Below, piece after piece: positions 42,788 to 50,019 of a stretch of DNA of 64,000 bases. Origin of the DNA: JAVBTR01 sp031556065 (lineage in GTDB: Bacteria > Bacillota > Clostridia > Christensenellales > Aristaeellaceae); contig JAVBTR010000079.1 of NCBI GenBank assembly GCA_031556065.1, positions 1 to 64,000 of the forward strand. Reading direction: 5' to 3'. The first letter of the stretch is position 1, and each line of letters opens with the position of its first letter. Under the pieces are notes generated by a model that was given only the letters and a program-made list of their open reading frames with translations, was not told the DNA's origin and did not search any database. The position numbers and the translations under genes were made by a program.

Positions 42788-45073
42788 ATGAAAAAATGGA
42801 TAGGAATTTGTTCTTTCCTGCTGGCACTTTGCTTCGTATTCAGCGCCCTGGCAGCCCCAGGGGATAATATGCTGTTCTTCCGGGACCCTAACGCGGATAC
42901 AAGTGAAAACATCGATTCTATGGCCGCTACCTCAAAGGGGATTTATTTGCTTAAATCCACCCTGTCGGATTATAACATCTACCAGCTGGCCTTCTACGAT
43001 TACCAAACCCAGGAAACCACCGTTCTTTTAGATGCTCTGCCCCAGCCCTATTATGTGGATGAGGAAGAGTTTAACCGCAATGGCAAGGGCAATTTTAAAG
43101 ACATGATCAGCGAGCTGTTCGTGGATGGGGATACCCTTTACGCCATTAACGTTCCAGCAGGCGAAGTGTATCAGATCGCAGTGGAAAACAACACAGCCAC
43201 CAAATCCCTTGCTGGCAAGGTGGATCCGAAGGTCTTTATCAGCGAACAGGACGATTATAAGTACATGCGGCAAATCTGGGGCCTTGTGATGGAAGAAGGA
43301 AAGCTTTATGTTTCCTACTACGATTATGAGAACCAGGAAAACCCCATGGCCTTTTTGCGTTGCGATTTAGAAAAAGGCACCTATGAATCCGTAGCCAAGC
43401 TTTCCCTTATGGAAATGGTGCCTTACAAGCAGGGCCAGGTTCTGGGCCTTGTTTACGATCCTTACCACAGCTGGGATGAAGTGAACGAAAAGGCTCTCCC
43501 ACGTGAAATTCACGCCATTGACCTGGCTACTGGCAAAACCACACTGATCTATTCTTCCGAAACCACTTTTGCGGGCCTGCAATATGACAAGGCAACGGAT
43601 AATATCTATTTTGCCCAGGGCAACCAGGTGCTGCGCTTAGGCGCCGACGGAAAAACGGAAAAGGTGGCTTACCTGCCTTCCTCCGATACTTACAATTGCA
43701 CCGGCTCCGCCTACTCCAATGGCCTTTACACCTTTTGCAATTACAACGGCATGTCCATCCGCAATACCGATCCCCAATACCTGCCCTCCACTGTGTTAAC
43801 AGTTTACGGCGGCTATTCGGGGGATACAGAGGTGGCCTTCCTTAAAAACAACCCGGAAATCGCCTTCAATTTCCCAGAATCCTATATTAGCACAGTGGAA
43901 CAGATGGCCCAGGCCATTTCCAACGATAAGGAGCTGGATATTGTACAGACCGGCGCCAACTACATGGATTTTGACGCACTGATCAAAAAAGGCTACTGCG
44001 CAGATTTGTCCGGCTACCCGGAGCTGGTGGCCCTGGTGGAAACCATGTACCCCTATTTGAAGGACTATATCATGCGGGACGGCAAGCTGTACGCTATTCC
44101 CCTGTATGCCAGCGCTTCCGGCTACGCCTATAGCAGCAGCGTATTGAAGGATGTGGATATGAGCACCGACGACCTGCCCACCAACTTCCAAGAGCTGTGC
44201 CAGTTCATTACCGACTGGAACGACGATCTAAGCTACGATTACCCGGATTACGTGCCCATGTATTACCAGGATATCCGCCGCAATACCTTTAACGATATGT
44301 TCAGAAACTACTGCATGTATTACGAAGCCACGAACCAGGAGCTCACCTTCATGACGCCCCTTTTCAAATCCCTTCTGGCGTCCTTCGATGGCATGAAAAC
44401 CGATAACATCGATAAGGAAGGCATGTCCGAGGATGAAATGTGGTCCCGCCGCAATATCCTTGACAACTACGGCCAGGTGGTGGATTTTTCTTCCCTGAAG
44501 CCCACCGATCCTGAATCGAACTACTATATTCCCTGGACAATCAACCTTTCAAGTGATATCCCCTCCTACTATGAAACCTATGTGACACTGGCCTTTGTGA
44601 GCCCCGGTTCGAAAAACATCGACGCGGCTGCCAAGTATCTGACCTACACCCTTGAAAACATGAACCTTTACTACAAGCCCTATATTTTTTCCAACATGGA
44701 AGGCAATATTGAATCCCGCTACTTTGAACGGATGCTCAAATACTGGCAGGAGGATATCGACAGGATCAAGAAGCTAATGGAAACCGCCGATGAAAGCGAA
44801 AAGAAGGAATATGAAGAGCAGCTAAAGTATTACGAAGAAAGTCTGGCCAACCAGGACCGTTATCGCTATGAAATAACCCAGGCTGCTTTGGATTACTTTA
44901 AGGAAAACGTGGCAGACAAATGCGTGCTTTCCAGCAGCAATCCTCTTTACGGCGAAAACAGCGGCGAGATAACCCCGATTATCGACCGCTATCTGGCCAA
45001 AACCATCAACGCCGATCAAATGATCAGCGAGCTGGACAAAAAGATCAAGATGATCCAGCGAGAAAGCAAGTAG
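42788..45073 (+). CDS. Propeller-like repeat domain fused to an extracellular solute-binding domain
   Basis: 761 residues. Signal peptide 1-22 (CSFLLALCFVFSALA then APGD), with no lipobox Cys. Residues about 25-350 show repeated blade-like patterns (TDNIYFAQGNQVLRLGADGK, GTYESVAKLSL, DGDTLYAINVPAGEVYQIAV), suggesting a beta-propeller. From about 360 a solute-binding family 1 domain begins (VLTVYGGYSGDTEVAFLKNN, DKELDIVQTGANYMDFDALI, MRDGKLYAIPLYASASGYAY) and ends in the usual helical tail. Ordinary binding proteins lack the propeller. Start ATG 42788 follows GAAAGGAGC. Followed by a hairpin and two permeases. The same two-part design recurs in the sensor at 50012. Ligand unknown. Confidence 0.82.
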   Translation: MKKWIGICSFLLALCFVFSALAAPGDNMLFFRDPNADTSENIDSMAATSKGIYLLKSTLSDYNIYQLAFYDYQTQETTVLLDALPQPYYVDEEEFNRNGKGNFKDMISELFVDGDTLYAINVPAGEVYQIAVENNTATKSLAGKVDPKVFISEQDDYKYMRQIWGLVMEEGKLYVSYYDYENQENPMAFLRCDLEKGTYESVAKLSLMEMVPYKQGQVLGLVYDPYHSWDEVNEKALPREIHAIDLATGKTTLIYSSETTFAGLQYDKATDNIYFAQGNQVLRLGADGKTEKVAYLPSSDTYNCTGSAYSNGLYTFCNYNGMSIRNTDPQYLPSTVLTVYGGYSGDTEVAFLKNNPEIAFNFPESYISTVEQMAQAISNDKELDIVQTGANYMDFDALIKKGYCADLSGYPELVALVETMYPYLKDYIMRDGKLYAIPLYASASGYAYSSSVLKDVDMSTDDLPTNFQELCQFITDWNDDLSYDYPDYVPMYYQDIRRNTFNDMFRNYCMYYEATNQELTFMTPLFKSLLASFDGMKTDNIDKEGMSEDEMWSRRNILDNYGQVVDFSSLKPTDPESNYYIPWTINLSSDIPSYYETYVTLAFVSPGSKNIDAAAKYLTYTLENMNLYYKPYIFSNMEGNIESRYFERMLKYWQEDIDRIKKLMETADESEKKEYEEQLKYYEESLANQDRYRYEITQAALDYFKENVADKCVLSSSNPLYGENSGEITPIIDRYLAKTINADQMISELDKKIKMIQRESK

Positions 45074-45135
45074 GTGGCTGGCGAAAAACGCTCATCTGCG
45101 GGCTCACCCCTCCCAATCGGATTCCTTTTGGGAGG

Positions 45136-45179
45136 ATTGCGGGAAGCATTTTCCCTAAAAGAAAAATGCTTCCCGCAAT
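45136..45179 (+). terminator. Intra-operon hairpin after the binding-protein gene
   Basis: Perfect 17-bp stem, ATTGCGGGAAGCATTTT (45136-45152) with its complement at 45163-45179, 10-nt loop, no T tract. A second smaller repeat CCTCCCAA/TTTGGGAGG lies just before it (about 45108-45135). Placed between the binding protein and permease, like the hairpins at 14760 and 59784. Confidence 0.7.
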
Positions 45180-45201
45180 ACCCAATACAAAGGAGGAAGA
45201 T

Positions 45202-46050
45202 ATGTTTCGCCGTCACAAATCGGTTATACTGTTTCTGCTTCCGGGGCTTTTAGGCATTTCCATTTTTTATGTATTCCCCTTTTTTCGGGGAATCTATTTC
45301 AGTTTAACAGACGGCAGTTTTTACAACCGCTTCGTAGGGTTTGATAATTACATGAGGGTATGGAAGAACGAGGCGTTTCAGGAGGGGCTTGTGACCACGC
45401 TTAAGCTAAGCATGATCTGCACGCCGCTGATCTGGATGTTTTCGTTTATCCTTTCCTTCATGCTTAAATATGTTCGTGAAAGAAGCACATTCTACCGCAA
45501 TGTGCTCCTTTTGCCGTATCTGCTGCCTTCCTCGGCGCTGCTGATTATCTGGCAATTGCTGTTCGATTACGGCGGGCCTGTTAACCGGCTGATAGCCGCC
45601 TTTGGTTCCGGGCGAATCCTTTGGCTGGAATCAGAATACCTGGTGGTACCCATTGTACTGATGTATATTTGGAAGAACCTGGGCTTTTCCGTGGTGCTGT
45701 TTTCCGCGGCGCTGCAATCGGTGCCGGAATCGCTGTACGAATACGCCAGCCTGGATGGAGCCAGCGCCGCCCGGCAGGCCTTTAGCATCACTTTGCCTCA
45801 GATCATGCCTACGGCCTTCCTGGTGTTCGTTCTGGCCTGGGTAAACGCCTTTAAAATTTTCAAGGAAGTGTACTTCATCGGCGGCGCTTACGGCGATGTG
45901 TATACCCTGCAGCACTTTATGAACAACCGTTTTGCCAAGCTTGAATACCAGGACGTGACCACCGCCGCCTATTCCTTCGCGGTGATTGTTATTTTCCTTT
46001 TCGGGCTGATGTATCTGACCAAAGCGGTACGATCCCCTAACGAGGCATAG
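45202..46050 (+). CDS. ABC transporter permease (MalF/UgpA-type)
   Basis: 282 residues, six predicted helices, the first at 8-27 (ILFLLPGLLGISIFYVFPF, typical of MalF-type sugar permeases). EAA coupling loop YEYASLDGASAARQAFSITLP near residue 180. Start ATG 45202 after AAAGGAGGAAGAT. Pairs with the next gene; no ATPase in the operon. Confidence 0.9.
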   Translation: MFRRHKSVILFLLPGLLGISIFYVFPFFRGIYFSLTDGSFYNRFVGFDNYMRVWKNEAFQEGLVTTLKLSMICTPLIWMFSFILSFMLKYVRERSTFYRNVLLLPYLLPSSALLIIWQLLFDYGGPVNRLIAAFGSGRILWLESEYLVVPIVLMYIWKNLGFSVVLFSAALQSVPESLYEYASLDGASAARQAFSITLPQIMPTAFLVFVLAWVNAFKIFKEVYFIGGAYGDVYTLQHFMNNRFAKLEYQDVTTAAYSFAVIVIFLFGLMYLTKAVRSPNEA

Positions 46051-46064
46051 AAAGGAGTTCGCCG

Positions 46065-46937
46065 ATGTCTAAAATAGATAAAAACCGTCTAACCTTTGGC
46101 AAGCTTCTTTGTCTGGCCATTTTAAGCGTGATCGCCGTGGTGATCCTGATCCCCATTGTGTTTACATTCCTTTATTCCTTCTTTCCTCCAACGGAAATCA
46201 AGAGCTATCTAGGTCTTCGTAACAGCTACGATGAAAGCAAGTGGCTGGAAATTCTCTTTTCCCCCCAGATGTTTTCCGTTCGCCAGTATTACACCATACT
46301 GATCGAGGTGCCCAAATATTTGCAGCTGTTTATGAACTCCATTATGTATACCAGCGCCATATTGCTGGGCCAGGCACTGGTGATCCCGCTGATGGCCTAT
46401 GGCCTGAGCCGGTTTTACTTCTGGGGCCGGGATGCACTGTTTTTCATGATCCTGATTCTCATGCTCATGCCCTTTCAGGTGACCATGGCCCCTAGTGTGG
46501 AAACGCTGAACTTTCTTCACCTGATGGACACCCCCTGGGCGGTGATCATGCCCATGTGGTTTTCGCCTTTTTACATATTCCTTTTAAGGCAATACATGGT
46601 TACCTTGCCAAACGAACTGATCGAGGCCGGCCGCATCGATGGCGCAGGCACCTTCCGCTGCTTCGCTCATGTGATTCTTCCTGTGTGCCGCCCTATCTTG
46701 GGCGCAGCGGCCGCCTTGAGCTTTGCCGATTGCTGGAACCTGGTAGAACAGCCCTTGTCCTTCCTGGCCAAGGTGCCCAATCTCCAGCCCCTGTCGGTGA
46801 TGTTCAACCAGATTTCAGAAGAGGGGGCGGACGTGGCTTTTGCCGGGGCGGCATTGTACATCCTGCCCACACTTTTAATCTATTTCTACTTCCAGGAGGA
46901 TATCCTCATGGGCATTCAATTAAGCGAACTGAAGTAA
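46065..46937 (+). CDS. ABC transporter permease (MalG-type)
   Basis: 290 residues, six helices. EAA loop IEAGRIDGAGTFRCFAHVILP near residue 185, and PMWFSPFYIFLLRQYM just before it, typical of MalG/UgpE proteins. RBS AAAGGAGTTCGCCG. Twelve bp separate it from the adaptor gene, so importer and adaptor are in one operon. Confidence 0.9.
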   Translation: MSKIDKNRLTFGKLLCLAILSVIAVVILIPIVFTFLYSFFPPTEIKSYLGLRNSYDESKWLEILFSPQMFSVRQYYTILIEVPKYLQLFMNSIMYTSAILLGQALVIPLMAYGLSRFYFWGRDALFFMILILMLMPFQVTMAPSVETLNFLHLMDTPWAVIMPMWFSPFYIFLLRQYMVTLPNELIEAGRIDGAGTFRCFAHVILPVCRPILGAAAALSFADCWNLVEQPLSFLAKVPNLQPLSVMFNQISEEGADVAFAGAALYILPTLLIYFYFQEDILMGIQLSELK

Positions 46938-46949
46938 GGAGCGATGGCT

Positions 46950-48320
46950 ATGAAACTAAAAAACTTTGCGCTAAAGGGGCTCATTATTCTGTTCGTGGTC
47001 GTGTTCCTTTGCATGTTCTTCGCCAAAACCGTTCAAAACATCACCACACCGAAGATTCAAACAGTGGAAGGCACCTCCGGCCGGTTCGAACAAAAGCTGA
47101 CCTACAAGGCCACCATTCACTTCCCCGAAACCACGGAATTTGCGGTGGAAGAAGCGGCCAAATCCGCCATTACGGTGGATAAGGTGTATGTGAAGGAAGG
47201 CCACTGGGTCAACGCTGGAGAAACCATTTTTACCGCTAAACTGACCTCCTTCGACGACGATATGAAAAAGCTTCAGGACGAATATGATGTAAAGGCACGG
47301 GAACTGATCGACCTGGATATTCCCAACCGCCGCTTGTCCAAGCAAAGCGCCCAGAACGACCTGTACGATGCCATGCTGGACGCCCAGGACGATTTAAGCG
47401 TCGCCATGTTCGACGCCAGAAATATGGCGTTGAAATCGGCCACCCTTCTGCCTGCAGATGTGGCCAACTGGGAGAAAAGCATGAACGCCGCCAAGGATAT
47501 GGATGCCGATACGAAAAAAGCCATTCAAAAGGCCCTTGCGGCGAAAAAAACCTTCGACGATGCCCGGACGGACTTTTTCAATTCCTATGAAAACAAAAAG
47601 ATCAAGATTAGCGCTGAAACCTTTAAATATATTAACGACCGGAACCTGATCATCAAAGCCATGGATGAGCTTTCTGAAAAAATGAGCACCCTGGATCAGC
47701 GCTACGCCATTCTTTCCAGGGTCACCGCCAAGCAATCAGGCTACATTGTCTCCCTGGGGGTCACCGCCGGAGAACCCTATGATGGGATCAAAACCGCTTA
47801 CACCATGAACAAGGAAGGCACCGAGCCAGTGCTTCGGGCTAACATCACCGATCAGACCCGTACCATCGAAAACGGCACCCGGGTAGAAGTGCCCGTTAAC
47901 GATTGGTCTTCCGAAAGGACTTCCGTTTTGGAAACCACCATCACTGGCGATGGCACCAAGTACCTGCTCATCGCCCTGCCTGACAGCATGAAGGGCGATG
48001 CGTCCTCCTCTGTGCGTACCATTTTGGCCGACGGCGGCGTGGATGTGAACATCACCTACCGGGCCAAGCAGGCTACCACCTTGCTGCCTGCCAGCGCCGT
48101 TCGGGCCGAAGGAGATACCTACTATGTGTACCTGGTGGAACAGGCCTACGGCGGCTTCCTTTCTTCAAACGCCATGACGGTGAAAAAGCAAACCGTCACC
48201 GTCCTTGAAAAATCCGACAAGTACTACTCCGTGTCCGATTCCCTTGAATGGAAGCGCATTGCCGACCGCGAGGACCGGCCCCTTACCGATGGCTGCACCG
48301 TGATGAATTACGTGGACTAA
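46950..48320 (+). CDS. HlyD/MacA-like membrane-anchored adaptor protein
   Basis: About 456 residues. N-terminal helix (about 8-27, IILFVVVFLCMFF), then a barrel-sandwich part with a biotinyl-lipoyl-like VDKVYVKEGHWVNAGETIF near residue 73, a long alpha-helical hairpin (about 95-255), the second lipoyl half (SGYIVSLGVTAGEPYDG) and a beta-barrel region (ANITDQTRTIENGTRVEVPV, TLLPASAVRAEGDTYYVYLV). This is the adaptor architecture of MacA/HlyD exporters. Start ATG 46950, 8 nt after GGAG; an ATG two codons earlier is too close. Finding an efflux-type adaptor in an importer operon is odd. Confidence 0.8.
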   Translation: MKLKNFALKGLIILFVVVFLCMFFAKTVQNITTPKIQTVEGTSGRFEQKLTYKATIHFPETTEFAVEEAAKSAITVDKVYVKEGHWVNAGETIFTAKLTSFDDDMKKLQDEYDVKARELIDLDIPNRRLSKQSAQNDLYDAMLDAQDDLSVAMFDARNMALKSATLLPADVANWEKSMNAAKDMDADTKKAIQKALAAKKTFDDARTDFFNSYENKKIKISAETFKYINDRNLIIKAMDELSEKMSTLDQRYAILSRVTAKQSGYIVSLGVTAGEPYDGIKTAYTMNKEGTEPVLRANITDQTRTIENGTRVEVPVNDWSSERTSVLETTITGDGTKYLLIALPDSMKGDASSSVRTILADGGVDVNITYRAKQATTLLPASAVRAEGDTYYVYLVEQAYGGFLSSNAMTVKKQTVTVLEKSDKYYSVSDSLEWKRIADREDRPLTDGCTVMNYVD

Positions 48321-48330
48321 GGTGACTAGC

Positions 48331-49500
48331 ATGAAAAAACATCGCTTCCTAGCTTTCCTTTTAGCCATCATGCTGGGGTTGATCGTCTACGGTATGGTTT
48401 GCGTCAGCCAGATGGGCAGCACCCTTCAATACCTGTTTTTAGCCGCAGCGGAAGACCCGCTTCCGGATCCTTTGCCGGAAAAGCTGCCTAAAACCAATGC
48501 CCAATTGCTTTTGGAAAACCTGAAAACCACCTCCCAGGATTGGCAGAACATTATTTCCACCTACACCTTAACAGGTATTTCCGAGGGCGTTTCTTTTTCA
48601 ACCAACGAAGAAAGCACTCAGGGCAAGCTCACTGCCGTTTCCAAGGGCCACCAGGATATCTATTACAAGCAGCTGCTCTTTGGCCGCTTCTTCTACGATG
48701 ATGAGCTGGAAAAAGGCCGTCATATCTGCTTAATCGACGAGCAGGTAGCCATCAAGCTCTTTCGGGTGGGGGATGCGGTAGGCCGCAAGCTTCAGATCGC
48801 GGGCCAAGAGTATGAAGTGATGGGCGTCTTTAACCACGATAAAAAAGTGGGCGATTACGAGGATTTCGGTGTGTATGTGCCCCTTGTCACCGCTGCCGCC
48901 GACCGGCTGAGTTTAAGCTACTACATGGTATCCGCTAACCCTATTAAGGGCGGCGGCGCAAGGGTGGCCTTCAAAGCTTCCATGGCCAGCCTGGCACCCG
49001 GCGGTAGCCTTTGGGATTTGAACCGGGAAGCCATAGGTGCTACACTGGTAGTCCGGGTGTTCCTGTTTATCGCAGGACTCACGCTGTTGCTCCTTCTGAT
49101 CAAGTACCTAAACAAGGCTGTCCTTCGCTTCATTGCCGATTACAGGGTGCGGCTTCTTCGGGCCTATGCCATCCGACTGCTGCCACGGCTGCTGTTCTTT
49201 ATCCTTTTATTTGCCGTAGGCTATGGCATCTGTGCTGGTGCCTTCGCTCTGCTGGTCAGCTACATTTTGGAACCTGTCTACATCTTCCCCGAATGGATTC
49301 CCACCGTTCTTGTAGAATGGAAGGACATCAACGAAGCCTTTTGGAAGGTCTGGCAGCAGGATGCCATGGTCATGTCCCTTAGAAGCCCGGAAATTATCCG
49401 TTTGAACTTCTTCGCCACCATCCTCCAGTGGATGACAGCCCTCTTCGCCGCCGTCTTCCCAGTGATGCTGGTAATGAGGTTAAAAAAGAAAAAAGAATAA
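48331..49500 (+). CDS. FtsX/MacB-like membrane protein
   Basis: About 389 residues. First helix at about 8-28 (FLAFLLAIMLGLIVYGMVCV), then an extracytoplasmic domain of about 190 residues with MacB periplasmic-core-like features (LFGRFFYDDELEKGRHICLI, VGDAVGRKLQIAGQEYEVMG). Three further helices follow near 240-262, 290-318 and 362-382. This resembles MacB/FtsX-type permeases, but the terminal part lacks a clear FtsX signature and no ATPase is fused or adjacent. Start ATG 48331 after AAGGTGACTAGC; GTG 48322 is an alternative. Ends before a terminator. Confidence 0.68.
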   Translation: MKKHRFLAFLLAIMLGLIVYGMVCVSQMGSTLQYLFLAAAEDPLPDPLPEKLPKTNAQLLLENLKTTSQDWQNIISTYTLTGISEGVSFSTNEESTQGKLTAVSKGHQDIYYKQLLFGRFFYDDELEKGRHICLIDEQVAIKLFRVGDAVGRKLQIAGQEYEVMGVFNHDKKVGDYEDFGVYVPLVTAAADRLSLSYYMVSANPIKGGGARVAFKASMASLAPGGSLWDLNREAIGATLVVRVFLFIAGLTLLLLLIKYLNKAVLRFIADYRVRLLRAYAIRLLPRLLFFILLFAVGYGICAGAFALLVSYILEPVYIFPEWIPTVLVEWKDINEAFWKVWQQDAMVMSLRSPEIIRLNFFATILQWMTALFAAVFPVMLVMRLKKKKE

Positions 49501-49525
49501 AAACAAATGCAGGCCCCCGTTTGCT

Positions 49526-49549
49526 AAAAGCAAGCTGGGGCTTGCTTTT
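49526..49549 (+). terminator. Rho-independent terminator of the transporter-adaptor operon
   Basis: AAAAGCAAGC/GCTTGCTTTT 10-bp stem, loop TGGG, T run at the 3' end. It separates the transporter operon from the blaI-like gene. Confidence 0.8.
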
Positions 49550-49580
49550 CCCACTCGCACAAAATAATTGCAATAACAGG

Positions 49581-49631
49581 TTGACAATTGTCTACCTTCC
49601 TGGTACAATATGGGTAACAAATCGGTTACCC
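49581..49631 (+). promoter_or_regulatory. Promoter and operators of the blaI-blaR1-like pair
   Basis: TTGACA (49581-49586), 17-bp spacer, TACAAT (49604-49609). A perfect palindrome GACAATTGTC (49583-49592), containing ACA-NN-TGT, overlaps the -35 box. A second perfect repeat GGGTAAC/GTTACCC (49612-49618, 49625-49631) covers the expected transcription start. Both are good repressor-site candidates, implying autoregulation. Confidence 0.8.
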
Positions 49632-49650
49632 GTTTTGAGGAGGAATGAAT

Positions 49651-50019
49651 ATGAGCATACAGTTGACCCAGGCGGAGGCCAAGGTGCTGGCCCTGCTGTG
49701 GGATAAGGCCCCCCTGACCATGACGCAGATTACCCACGGGCTGGCAGCCACCACCGGGTGGACCAAGCATACGGTAATCAGCATTCTAAAAAGAATGGTA
49801 CAAAAAAACACCATCCGCATGGAGGATGTAAAGCCCGCTAAGCTGTATTATCCGCTGGTTTCCAGAGCCGATGTGGCAGAAGAAAAAACCGAAACCTTTG
49901 TAGGCAGTCCCCTTCACTGGATGAGTGCCATGGTAGATAGCGGGAAGCTATCGGAAAATGAGATCGATCAGCTGCTGGCCCTTTTAAACCAAGCCAAGGA
50001 GGGACGAAAAAATGAATGA
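49651..50019 (+). CDS. BlaI/MecI/CopY-family repressor
   Basis: 122 residues. Winged-helix DNA-binding half (QLTQAEAKVLALLWDKAPLT, TKHTVISILKRMVQKNTI) and a C-terminal dimerisation half (VGSPLHWMSAMVDSGKLSENEIDQLLALL). In this family the repressor is cleaved when the partner BlaR1 peptidase is activated; the usual cleavage region lies between the two halves. Start ATG 49651, 7 nt after GAGGAGG; an ATG two codons upstream is too close. Overlaps the M56 gene by 8 bp. Confidence 0.92.
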   Translation: MSIQLTQAEAKVLALLWDKAPLTMTQITHGLAATTGWTKHTVISILKRMVQKNTIRMEDVKPAKLYYPLVSRADVAEEKTETFVGSPLHWMSAMVDSGKLSENEIDQLLALLNQAKEGRKNE

